From CAYMKL01 sp964390805 (lineage in GTDB: Bacteria; Chloroflexota; Anaerolineae; VGOG01), in contig CAYMKL010000014.1 of NCBI GenBank assembly GCA_964390805.1, forward strand, positions 1 to 64,000: a stretch of DNA of 64,000 nucleotides, read 5' to 3'. The notes beneath the pieces are model-generated. The model was not told the DNA's origin. It saw nothing but the letters and a program-made list of their open reading frames with translations, and did not search any database. How positions within the stretch are numbered: position 1 is the first letter of the stretch; each line of letters starts with the position of its first letter. Positions 40,401 to 48,500 of this stretch are shown one piece after another. The position numbers were made by a program, and so were the translations under genes.

Positions 40401-42400
40401 TAGAGCATCTTGCCATAGAAAGCGACGTGCGCGTCGCCTTTGTCATCGGTGACCAACTGCAACGGCACGTAGGCCGCCTTCTCGTAGGGATGCCGTTTAT
40501 CCCCGCCGTCAGCCTCCAAATCCTGGACGGAGATGCCGTAGCGAGTCAGCTCGTCCTGGGACGGCAGGTTGGTGGGAGAGCCGATGATGCGGATCTCCAG
40601 CATCGGCACCAGCTTCATGTCGCCGTTGTCGTTGGGCGAGACTGAGGTGTTGGGGTCGAGATCGTGGAAGGTCACTCCATCGGCGTCCTGTACCTGACCC
40701 CGCTTGTCGTCCTTGGGCCAATCGAGCACGTTGAAGGCATACCACAGGCGGTCGGGGTTGGTAGGGCGCAGTTGGAACTCGACGTAGGTGGCCTTGCCTT
40801 CCTCCAGGTCATCTACTTTCAGAGAGAGAGGATTGCTGCCGCTGAAAGTGGCGCTGCTCTGGTGGGGCGAGAGGTCGAGGTTGTCGGGTACGCCGTCGCC
40901 GTCGTTGTCGCGGTCAAAGAGATCGGGCGTGCCATCGTTGTCGGTGTCCCAGGTGGTTTGCGTGCTGCCGGGGAGGTTCCACTCCTGTCCGTCGCCGATG
41001 CCGTCTCTGTTGGTGTCCTTCTCCAGCGGGTCGGTGTACCAGGTCTGGCCGTCGTAGTCGAAGCCAACGACCTCGCTGTAGTCGGACACGCCGTCGCCGT
41101 CGGAGTCCCCGTAGGCGGGATTGGTGCCCAACTGTGCTTCCTGGTAGTCGGTGAGACCATCATTGTCGGCATCAGTGCCATCGTCGTCAGATTGCGGACT
41201 GTTCGATTGCGGATTGATTCCGAATTCCGAATTCCGAATTCCGAAATCACGAGGGTTGGCGTGGGGGTTGATGGTTGGGTGGGACTGGAGGTCACGCAGA
41301 GTGCGCGCCATGTCGCTCTCCTGCTGGCGCTGTTCCTGCTCCTGGACGCGGGCTGCCTGGCGGTGGCCGAAGCTCGCTGCCTGTAGTTGTTGCAGGAACG
41401 GGCCGCAGACCATCGAGGCGATGAGGGCCACCGCCAGTGCCACGTACAGTTTCTTCGAGCGGCTGTGGGTGGCCATCACGACGACCAGCGCCAGCGTGCC
41501 GGCGAGAAACGTCGCCTGCTGGGGCGCACGAGGTGGCACGGTCAGGAGACCGGCGACAACAGCCAGGGCAGAGCGGGTTTGTGCGCGGGCCACCCTGTCA
41601 CCGAAGTCGGAGAAATCGACGGTGACGTCCGCCTCGATCTGGTGGTCGTCGGGGCGTGGGGGGAACTGCAGGTGGATGATCTGGCGCAGCGGCAGGCCAT
41701 CCTCGCCAACCCACAGCTCGCCCTCGCCCGCCATTCCTGCGTACTGGCGGGGCAGGTCCAGGCTCACGCCCGGCGGGAGCTCGCCCGTCTCGGTCAGGTG
41801 CTGCTGGAGTTGGTCGCGCAGGTAGGCGGCGAAGCCCGGCCCGTTGATCTCGAAGGTGTAGCGGGTAAAGGTGACCTCTCCAGCCCCCCCTCGGTCCCCC
41901 CCAACTCTGGGGGGGAGGGTACGAGTCTCGGTGCCCTGATTGATGGCGTCCCGCGCGGCTGCCAGGTAGGCCAGGAAGTCGCCTTCGGGGGCGAAGAGGC
42001 CAGTGAAGTCGTTGACCTCCTGCCAGGGTTCGGCGCCCTGACGGGCGAAGGCGCGGTCGCCCTCGACGCGCACCTCGACGCCGCTTTCGGCGTTCAGCAC
42101 GCTGCCGCCCTGGGACCAGAGGGTGAGGCGCATCGTCTGGTCAGGCAGGTTGGTCTGCCCCTCAATGCGCAGCGCGTCGCGTTTGCTCTGCCGCCCGACG
42201 TTGGTGACAGTGGGCAGCGGGACAGTGGTTTGCACGACGTCGGCGGCGAAGCGGTAGGAGCCGGCCTCGCGGGCACGCTGCCAGGCCGCCTCGATACTGC
42301 CTTGCTCGTCCGAAGACGCGATAGCGGGGTAGATGAGCGTCGCCAGGATGAGTACACCCAGGATACCCCACAGAAGATTGAGAGAACGTAGCCTTTTCAT
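31463..42400 (-). CDS. giant exported multidomain protein (3645 aa)
   Basis: AAAGGAGG lies 8 nt before ATG 42400. A signal/anchor helix (residues 8-29) leads to an N-domain (about 30-280, starting AWQRAREAGSYRF) shared with the giant protein upstream. Two hydrophobic helices follow near 290-345, then TSP3-type Ca-binding repeats (about 403-510, e.g. DSDGDGVSDYSEV), a cluster of hydrophobic helices (about 1050-1220), a second TSP3 block (about 1432-1567), many Ig-like modules (SIDRVEVRVDNDPWEAATG type), a CBM9-like module near 2890 and DUF11-like stretches. It ends without a clear anchor. Probably a cell-envelope or surface protein with a membrane-embedded middle. Seven or more palindromic and heptad elements lie in frame. 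Function unknown. Confidence 0.8.
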   Translation of the reverse strand: MKRLRSLNLLWGILGVLILATLIYPAIASSDEQGSIEAAWQRAREAGSYRFAADVVQTTVPLPTVTNVGRQSKRDALRIEGQTNLPDQTMRLTLWSQGGSVLNAESGVEVRVEGDRAFARQGAEPWQEVNDFTGLFAPEGDFLAYLAAARDAINQGTETRTLPPRVGGDRGGAGEVTFTRYTFEINGPGFAAYLRDQLQQHLTETGELPPGVSLDLPRQYAGMAGEGELWVGEDGLPLRQIIHLQFPPRPDDHQIEADVTVDFSDFGDRVARAQTRSALAVVAGLLTVPPRAPQQATFLAGTLALVVVMATHSRSKKLYVALAVALIASMVCGPFLQQLQAASFGHRQAARVQEQEQRQQESDMARTLRDLQSHPTINPHANPRDFGIRNSEFGINPQSNSPQSDDDGTDADNDGLTDYQEAQLGTNPAYGDSDGDGVSDYSEVVGFDYDGQTWYTDPLEKDTNRDGIGDGQEWNLPGSTQTTWDTDNDGTPDLFDRDNDGDGVPDNLDLSPHQSSATFSGSNPLSLKVDDLEEGKATYVEFQLRPTNPDRLWYAFNVLDWPKDDKRGQVQDADGVTFHDLDPNTSVSPNDNGDMKLVPMLEIRIIGSPTNLPSQDELTRYGISVQDLEADGGDKRHPYEKAAYVPLQLVTDDKGDAHVAFYGKMLYRPSSPLPGGTEGGWGNAQQVRLVWLVHALVDVCEEYDDGICAKYSEKNQLRVVQTYHDDWRLTGLSVREDHGTDVAFIYEDPQVDDDLNDDASLVVLANGLDYTFLSGQDADENGQRDVTVAEIYNRFNRTTNGAYTEEQRWNIPNILHVEIHTYEHLDVARATIPMTDTKAILNDVFTAHWSPSGPITPTLMFAREEHYRVVNLDVQGHGSNVQWSGSQLTVDLPPSGADGVPVQTLAGINWAPYRYRSGAWEACPIDEYWRELARRYPTLNEDEELAAGLLLGIQLYYLVLYNGVNSIVQVGDDVLQSQAAQLEEPEALKTGGKVIEKVIEAVYKLALAGINPRSVESFWRYLGQVSLKAGLARLAYVEWLWRWPSALAEKYDWLKWLGSGWGRGIAVTLTLAAVVALVTMLVSAYFNGVKWVEIGLNILIGGLMTTIKLIGYITAVVEMIRSSAFGFLASMKIYLCASHTWVGATKWGGLIGLIIGAIIVWVTFFVQASDMEAGSIEYNQLLAQSIAATILLIVMFIIALTVIGLIIVAIVSLIDVVLAALGLPTISGWLTEKIASLIYHVEPTIESDATMGELNMSLGNPSRGLRAGNTLALSTNLTTTIVHQDPEGWRVTGWVPVLYTESNLRSTTFNYQLNRSEQDVSASRGEMSSAWQDVEEDHTYSFNTMYRGWVQSGLSVNDVPLQAGVNRTMPVYLNVGYAIPCVECWTTSHGFVCSDQTFDDSLSLHMGQHVVFDVFPATLDEFYALNWGDDFRPQADADGDGLLSFAHHGNDPDDSRWDSDGDGLSDKYELRMRAAGAKNGGADISPLSRDSDNDGLSDGEEVRLGTNPDNRDTDRDGLSDKEELDGWDFEYDAANHLKTHVTSSPFIADEDGDGLSDLAEHTLGTHPKAFTTSGLGIYPESDDEDWIVAPGVTFAYTSTVRNNLSQELYALGGLTVTFPSVLEATDLSTSFDLFQGEAETVSTDVVVDGGAGSQSVDIANEMTSQLHAGSVESTWTWDPRQDSHREAASGKYPWYSAIAPASGWSGDYVVAALEADSTDEDDNEVTGRIVVYQAGDNLDGASLHVDDGDYDKAAHPPAIACANNGRCLVVWAEEHSDDFDIYAAIVGPNLQLVKSSFSIVRSHDHEQEPSVATNGSDFLVGWQRLHDDWEIKTRIVTNDGDVDSHEERLDSRGAQGVREDRYVDLAYVGGNYVAVWENHFSSADFDVWYAYLDGNGHYVSDSCGKIAYTNSMEELPQVAYDPNTDKALVVYRYEGEKIRGHFVQDSSVGSAFTIGTKGSDRELYYPRVAYDPQHKGWLAMWEHGPDWWDSPSSVAYQALAANGSVRASGQSYAVHWSRYSGRGTYETMYPELVPRGMSLACDDHNCAVTTNVAPWWQWGQFRYIFLHRLYLREVLPWLGDISLDEAAPVLIDADWPTSTLTSLSHGQYISATGTLIIGGDAHDPTSSIDRVEVRVDNDPWEAATGHESWAYGWRVDRYADGRHTLHTRAVDVVGHTETPGPGTDVILDSSPPQLDTDIVNFTIVTATLTAQNRWTVSLHGTVSDPMAGSEPGSGVRSVEVLLTDPDPLDAEVISGDGWQEATLDGDTLRQAQGRAWAIDYVLPIFNDDTEAVANPTGDYVFITRATDEVGNRTPEKDYPGILILLDHTAPVAELTYPDPSTTTITQTVTLSGAVMDPTYIAIGLDGLEIAFTPADGLASHAVTEPDWEDTALAQSGKGVTTSSWSHPIPADLDGIYQIDLRGNDVFDNRNDNQSTWNHWRGEIDTLAPRVAITVTLRGAGASAETTYDCWAKDFNLVEDGFECGPCSVQAADRHYFDTDWWRTWTSDATQLYQLTPSCTVPGHPDPPPFPKVTACDIHGRCTTKTAGTLLLALAQQDALLDAAVLTPTHESVLTSTEPVSVTVGAYAVDSLHTITVTVDGAFLDAATWPDGAITDTLWSTTWVPSLTLTDEGPHTLLAVASDWAGRVQADPRPDTVIVDTQPPWVSVEPTVLTTTHRLSLGRVALTGLVTDTGGVERVQVTTSDAWNDASLHDGAWRYTWNLGSEPDGVAYVVTARATDVAGRTAQVTETVTVDLVKPAPVTVTLAYINGLGRRTVLTSGHTIRDVLGPTLILEWTASSSDDLGRYYAGWTESPTPDLAALTTYALATDRHHEQQAGEAQALYAHVVAQDVHGNQRWHTLGPIYADTPTTPDYILPSPRVGGGAGGGGNYHGWMDSGCSQIGVNREVLRNAHTGAALNEVQELYLTWNDEALRLAWGGADWAGDGDIFVYFDTGAPGGATTAFNPYTATMTNPALSSAEVTVIGLPAQNGRQLEADYMLWIEDADAVALMRWDGDEWIEDAPLPPQYYEFDPSTGSGQRTAHLLPHTDVYLPFDLLGITDPAATSLDLVALASEEDGLRLWAAMPDKNPLNSERVIDAPGPVLTTQHFTLTQQYEWASLGAGVCPAEGQFTDADVHVDIVADPPGVELGFLEHDLYSLLTPDQFLDADLDSIVDLVLPVDVDPEPVHDGQVINYTVRYANEGTEVAPDVRVTATARGALHFAGSDTLVLSLGDVSAGITATLGFSGIVESDLDDDSAEVMASVADGTHGTFDWIWVQHDVDSAAPISLTITAPATYIRPYANAVHGIVHDPSGVPIVTLEAQALPGGSPVTIACPDATHEDGQWSCLWDVGAANDGDQFALRAQATDDLGHTSSWTDWLTLIVDTTPPTVTLDADVDAALVDTVLGLGEHLFTGQVHDDRQASGLEVCVSPARRRYPYTIYLPLVLSEAEGLEMKGSNRGRQSTVVATSVAPDEPTCWPVDVRPGTTPTGTWTYAPATVQDADGEYQTIAFYGLDAVGNRSTVPLSRTYQVDTVPPAVAVITHISEILLDAYQPVTDTDKATETAPPPVLVGTVSDGGGVSEVYVRLDTPEGDSFWHVADRGGSTWSYTPRPKTAGLYTLQVEALDRAGNIRSVGPFDLLVIGTR
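31988..32010 (-). repeat. short palindrome AGCGACTgaAGTCGCT with ACTACGG tail
   Basis: A 7-bp inverted repeat with a 2-nt centre, in frame in the giant gene and 38 bp from a family 1 element (32048-32071). Only one copy is seen in the window. Similar sequences are familiar as dispersed elements elsewhere, so it may be a third family. Confidence 0.45.
32048..32071 (-). repeat. palindromic element, family 1
   Basis: CCCTTCGGCCTCGCTCAGGA then CAAG on the plus strand. Read by the gene as LSEAEG, directly after a YTIYLPLVL motif. Confidence 0.7.
33288..33307 (-). repeat. palindromic element, family 1
   Basis: CTGTCCTGAGCCTGTCGAAG on the plus strand, read by the gene as DPSTGSGQ between two modules. 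Confidence 0.75.
33729..33780 (-). repeat. C-run/G-run palindrome, family 2
   Basis: Plus strand CCCCTCCC then CAACCCTG then GGAGAGGGG. Read in frame as LPSPRVGGGAGGGG, just before the CBM9-like module. Confidence 0.7.
35579..35601 (-). repeat. palindromic element, family 1
   Basis: CCTGCCCTGAGCTTGTCGAA then GGG on the plus strand, read as LRQAQGR inside an Ig-like module. Confidence 0.75.
40361..40392 (-). repeat. C-run/G-run palindrome, family 2
   Basis: Plus strand CCCCCCAGGTAGGGGGG, preceded by a second C-run. Read in frame as SSPLPGGTEGGWG. Confidence 0.65.
41213..41247 (-). repeat. in-frame heptad array in the giant gene
   Basis: Plus strand ATTCCGA x3 then AATCACG. Read as FGIRNSEFGIN just before the first TSP3 block. 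Confidence 0.65.
41881..41919 (-). repeat. C-run/G-run palindrome, family 2
   Basis: Plus strand CCCCCCAACTCTGGGGGG, read in frame as LPPRVGGDRGG inside the N-domain (about residue 165). The paralogous N-domain upstream lacks it. Confidence 0.7.
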
Positions 42401-42567
42401 TATCTTTGCCTCCTTTTGTGTTGTGCTTGCTCTGTTTTTCTGGCCCTCCTAATGCCACAACATCTTGGTCTTGCAAGCTCCGTCTTGCTGTGTCAACGAA
42501 TACCAAGCGAACAGACGAATGATCAGCTTCAGACATCTTCTGCTGGGGCAGACACGCCCCACACTTA

Positions 42568-45500
42568 TTAGCTCTTCAGCACCAACGGCAACCAGAAGCG
42601 AGACACAACCATGTGGACTACTACTGTCGGTCCAGTGAGCTCTGCGTTGCCCGCCCTATCCCCACTGCGGGCCCGGATGAAGTACTCCACTTGATCCTCA
42701 GGCAGGGTGCCAGCGAAGGCCCACAGTGTGGCTGTTTCGGGTTTCGGGTTCTGGGTTTCGGGTTGAGGTGTTGGGGACTGCGACCTCTCCGCCAGCAACT
42801 TCTCGGCTCCATCCGCCAGCACCGCGTTGCGCCAGGTGAGGCCGCCGTCCAGGCTGACTTCGACGCGGTCCACACCTACCCCGTCCTCGCTCCAGCCCCA
42901 GACGAGGACCTGTGTCACATCAGGCTCTAGCCAGGTGCCGTCGGCCGGGTGGGCGATGGTGGTCGTTGGGGCCACCGCGTCCACGATGACTTCCACGGGC
43001 ACTGAAGGCTCGCCCACGTTGCCCGCCGCGTCTATCGCGCGGACGCGCAGGGTGTAGGTGATGCCTTCCTCGCCAGCCGGCAGCCACCAGCGCCAGGTCC
43101 ACGTGTACGTACCATCCGCTTGTCGCACCGGCTGGTCCACCACACCCCACGGGCCGCCGTCGAGTTGGATCTCCACGGCGTTCAGCGCACCGTTGGCCGG
43201 GAAGGAGTCAAAGGCCCGGCCAGCGATCTCTAGTGCCCGACCGCCTACCAGCGTCGGACTGACAGCCGGCTGCTCAATGGCCGCTTGCGGCCCAACCGCA
43301 TCTACCAGCATCTCAGTGCCTGCGACTGGCCCGACGTTGCCCAGCACGTCCCAGGCCCGCGCCCAGACCCACACGGTCTCGACGCCTTCGGGTACGTCCA
43401 CCTTCCCGGTCCAGAAGAGCGTGCCATGGGCCGTCTGCCAATCCGCTGATGCGGGGGCCTCGCTTACGGTGACGGCTACCTCTACTCGCGCCGCGCTGGC
43501 CCCCTGGCCTGGCGGCACGGTGCCCAGCACCGTCACCCAGCCGGGCCGAACGGCGTCCTCGCCGCTGGGATCGGTCAGTTCCACGCGCAGGCCCTCGGCG
43601 TCCACCGCGTGGCTCAGGGTGACCAAGTTGTCGCTGGGGCTGGCGTCGGGCCACGTGGTGTGCAGCGTGGCCGTCGTGGTCACAGCGCCACCTGCCGTCA
43701 GGGCGTCCACCACCTGGGCTTCCACAGTGAGCGACCGCCATTCGCCGCTGGGCAGGTCGCCGAACTGCCAGGCCCAGATAGCGCTGCCGGGGCCACAGCT
43801 CTCGCACGCGCCGTCGCCCTCCGCGCTGAAGTAGGCCAGGCCGGGCGAGGCCTCCAGGGTCAGTCGCGCGTCCTCTGCCGCCTGCAGGCCGGAGCTCCCC
43901 AGTCGGACCTCGTAGGTGATGACGCTCCCCTGGCCCAGATGCACGGCCGGCGGCTGCAGGCTCGACACCACGAGCCAGGTATGGTCGGCCACGGGCTGAC
44001 CAGCGCTGGGCATCACCTGAGGTCCCAACTCGGGCCAGGTGTAGGCATCGGTCCACGGACCGGCCAGCGGGTTGGTGGCCGGGAAGACGGCCCAGGCAGC
44101 CCCACCATCCTCCGGCACGGCGAAGGCCATGAATCCCAGGCCCACCGGCTGCCCCAGCGCTGCCAGTGGGATGCGCACCTCCGTCCCACCCAGGCTGCTG
44201 TGGGCGTATTCGACGCTCGCGTCCTCCACCGCCACCCAGGTGCTTCCATTCCAGGCCAGGAAGCTCGCCACGTCGTGCTCGTCCACGGTGAAGGCGTATT
44301 CGGCGTGGAAGGGGAGAGTATGACCCGCCACATCGGTGGCGCCGCCAGCGCCGGTGTCGAACAGGAACCAGGCCTCCCCATCCAGGCTCCAGATGCCGCC
44401 CTGCCAGCCCAGGAAGAGGTCATCGGCGTCCCACTGGGTGTAGAGCTGGGCTGTCTGGCCGGCGGTGCGCACGTCTTCGTCCAGCAGGTGGAACTCCGGC
44501 AGCCACTCGCCGTGAGGGATGTCCACCACCCCGTCCACAACCACTATGCTCGTGCCGCCACTCAAGCCCAGGCCGGCGTCGGAGACGTGCCAGGGGCCAT
44601 AGTGGCGGATGAGCCAGTTGCTGGCATTGTCGGCTGCCCTCAGGTGGAAGTACCAGTCGCCGGGGGAATCGAAACTGCCGCTGAAGCTGGTGCCCGCTGC
44701 TGGTGCTGTGGGCACGGTGTTGGTGATCTGATCCAGGGCCACGAACGTGCCCGCGATGCCGCTGCCGTCAGTGGCCGCGTTCCAGGTGGCCTGCAGCGAC
44801 GCGCCCACGCCGGTATGCGTGCCCTCCTCCAGGTTGAACGTCACCGGTGTCAGTCCGCCGGGCAGGACGTTGTCCACCGTGAGGGCGATCCGCTGCTGTG
44901 TCGTCAGCCCGCCCCGGTCGGTGGCCTCCACCGCCAGGTGCCAGGTCTGCCCATCCAGCCTGGGCACGTCCCAGGTGGCAGACCAAGTGCCGCCGTCTTG
45001 AGAAGCTTCGCGCCAGGAGGCGGTGTTGTCTGGACTGAAGCGGACTGCCGTTACCCCTGAGGTGGCGTCGGTGGCCGTGCCGGTGACGGTGATGCGACCC
45101 GTGGTAGTGATCACGCTGCCGCCAGTCGGGCCGGTGAAGGAGGCTACAGGCGATGTCGCGTCTACGATGATGCGTACCGGATCGGTCACGTACTCTGCAC
45201 CGTCGGTATCCCTTACACTGGCGGTGGCGTTGTGAGCGCCATCCTCCCATCTGCTGAGAACGACGAAGTCGCGCGCGTAGGCCCAGTGGAAACGGTGAGG
45301 GTTGCCATCGGGAGCGATACACGATCCCGTGGTCGCAGTGCGCACGCATATCTGGGCGATGCCTTGCGAGGCAACGGCCGTACCCTCAATGGGGGGGAGG
45401 CTTTCTGTGGAGATATCGCCGTCGGCGTAGTTCTCAACGATGTTGCCCAGGTCTGGTACAGAGACAGCGATCGTGCGCTCCTGGCCGTAATCCACGTTGC

Positions 45501-48500
45501 CCAGCCAGTCCACCGCCTGGGGGCGGACGGTCTTGCTAGCAGGAATGTATCGCCAGAAAGCGTCTGAATCATAGCCTGCTGTGGCGTAGAGCGCACCATT
45601 CAGCCAGGCAAAGCCGCCTTCGTCGAACCCACCAGGAGTCGCTGCCAGGCTCTCCCAGGCGTCGGTATGCAGGTCGTAGCGGTAGAGGGCCGATGTCGAC
45701 CTACTGCCACGCAGAGCGTATATGAAGCGCGCTCCATCCCACGCCAGACCCCCGTCCCAGATGTTGTCCGGAGCGTCAGCCAGGCGCGTCCAGGTATCAG
45801 TGGCCGGACTGTAGCGATAGAAGGCAGCGGAGCCATATCCAGGGAAGGCATAAACGGCGTCAGTGGCCCAGGTCATGGCACCACCCCACGTCACTGCTTG
45901 AGGAATGTCGGCCTTCTTCTCCCAATAGTTGCTGGCGATGTCGAAGCGGTAGAAGTCCTTTCTGTCCTGGCGGGTGGTCATGTCCACACCGACGATCAGG
46001 TAAAGAGACCCGACGCCATCGCCAGCCAGAGCGGCGCCCCCGTAGGGCGCGGTGGGGACATTGGCGCGCCACAGCCATTCGTCGTTCAACGGGTCGTAGC
46101 GATAGAAACTCTCATTGCCTCCCGGTGTTGCATACAGATAGCCATCGCCGCCAGCGGTTAGGCCGGCTCCCCAACCGGTAGCTCCTGGGAAGTCGGTCTT
46201 CTGCTGCCAGGTGTCGGACTGCGGGTCATAGACAAAAAGATTCTTGGGATACCGCAGCAAAGCCATCGCCCAGATACGGCCGTCCCACCCTGCAATGCGG
46301 CTGCCCTTGGTCAGATAGGATGGTGTTCTGGCCAACTCTTGCCAGCCCATCTCCACGGCCGAGATAGCTGCCGACCAAATCTCCGATCCAGGGTGATACG
46401 TCGCCGGCAGCGGGGCTCCGTTCACGTCGAAAGCCACGCTCTGTACCCCGGCCAATGTATCGGTCACACAAGCCGTCAGCACCAGCGAGGGGGCGGTGAC
46501 TTCTGTCGCCGTCGGCTCCCAGGTGATCTGCGACGGCGTGCGGTCTACCAACAACAGATCGTCCCAGCGCCAGAAGTGACGAGAGTGATAGCGCGATTGG
46601 CCGTCCCAGTGCTGGCCGCGCAGTGCGAAGAGTCCGCCCTGTCCCCACGCCAGGGAACCACCCTCCCAGATAGTTTCTGGGGCATTGGGCATGGTCTCCC
46701 AGCGACCTGTCGGGATGTGGTAGCGGTAGAAATGCCCGCTAGCATTGCCAGCAAAGGCATAGAGATAGTCGCCGCTATCACATTCCCCTGACCCAATGCA
46801 GGCCCAGGCCAGTGCGCCGCCCCAACCGACGATGCTGGGAAGGCCAACCAGCACGTCCCAGACATCCCGTGCCGGGTCGTAGCGCCAGAAGCCGGAGGTG
46901 TAACCGCCACGCAGGGCGTAGATGGTCACGCCATTGCTTGTCCGATGAACCGCCAGCGCGATACCTTCCCGGCCCGCAGGGGCCGGCGCGTCGGCCAGTC
47001 GCTCCCAACCTCTGGCTGGAGCATAGCGGTGGAAGGCTTTGCTCTGCTGTGAGTTCAGGGCGTAAAGCGTTCCCAACCCGTCGCTGGCGAGGGCAGCAGC
47101 CGTGCCGATAGCGCTCGGAGAAGAAGCAACGGATTGCCAGGTGTCGGTAGCGATGTTGTAGCGCCACAACTGATCACTGGCCAGCAGGTAGATGCCGCCG
47201 TCTTCGGCTGGGGCCAGACCTTCACCCAGCCGGACATCAGTTGGCGTCTCGGCAAGAGCCTGCCAGCCTCCTGCCGATGGGCCTTGCCAGGCGGCCCTCA
47301 CCGGGAAGCTGAAGAAACCACGCCTGCCTTCCCCAATGGTAACGTAGACCCGGTCGCCTACCACAACCATACGCCCGCCGTCGCCCACTGCCTGGGGCAC
47401 ATCGGGCAACGTGCGCCAGCGCCCCGCTGTCCACGCCACCGGGTCGGAGGCCTCGTTGCCCACGTTGTCCGTGCCACGAGCGTAGGTGCGAAGCAGGCCC
47501 TCTGTTGGCTCAACGACGTTAGCTTGCCACGTGCCTCCGGACGCAGTGGCCTGTTGCCACGTGACTGGGAGCGTGGCAGTCAACGGCTGGGTCGGGTCGT
47601 GCACTTGCCCCAGGCCAACCTCGACCTGGGCGACCCCCGTATCGGCCACGGCGCAGGAGGAGCCGACTGAACCGAAGAAGAGCCCGGCCCGGCCGCCCAC
47701 AGCAGGAATGAGCAGGTCGGGCGAGGCGTCGCAGTTGGCGTCGCCGGAGCAGGGTGAAAGGGCTGGCGAGCTTGACCCGTTGGTCCAGGTGGCGTCGGCG
47801 CCGGAGAGGGGGGGCCAGCCGCCAGTGCGACCGTGCAGCAACCAGGCCCTGCTGCCTTCGCCGGCTACCAGGAAGTCGTCCAGACTATCGCTATTCACGT
47901 CTCCTGCAGGTCCGACAGCGGAACCTGCTCGGTCACCGCTCCCGCCCGTCAGGGTAGCGTCGGCGTCGGAGGTGAAGAGGGTGTAAGGCCAGGGTTGTCG
48001 TCCCTTGAAGAGGAACACCCGGCCGGCGTCGTTGTTGTAACCCGGCTCGCCCACCAGGAAGTCGTCCAGGCCATCGCCGTCCACGTCGCCCACGCCGGCC
48101 ACGGCCGCGCCGGTGCGCAGGGCAGGATCAGGCACCGAGTGCGCCACGGAGACATGGGTTGACGCTGCCAGTGTGCGATCCTGGCGGCCTTGGAAGAGGA
48201 ACACGGTGCCCGAGTCCAAATCAGCGACAGCGAAGTCGTCCAGGCCATCACCATTGATGTCGCCCAGGCCAGCCAGCCGGACGTTCGCGATGCTCGGAGC
48301 GTAGATACGCCAAAAGTCGGGCTTACGGTCGCCACGGGCGGCATAGAGGTAGCCATCAAGCCAGGCCAGGGCGCCCCCTTCATGAACGACTTCCGGCACA
48401 GTTGGCAATGCCTCCCAGGTGTTGGTTTGCAGGTCATAACGGTAGGAGTGCGACTTCGCCTGACCGCGCAGTGCGTAGATATACCGACCTCTATTCCACG

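Noticed and set aside
42541..42562. GGGGCagacacGCCCC as a terminator between the two giant genes
   Set aside because: It is a short stem without a T-tract on the minus strand, and the genes are probably co-transcribed.
43609..45060. 483-codon open frame on the plus strand
   Set aside because: Antisense to the Ig-like/CBM9-like part of the giant protein. The translated sequence is Gly/Arg/Ala-rich without motifs. The same holds for plus-strand frames at 32150, 34058, 39473, 50314 and 52286.
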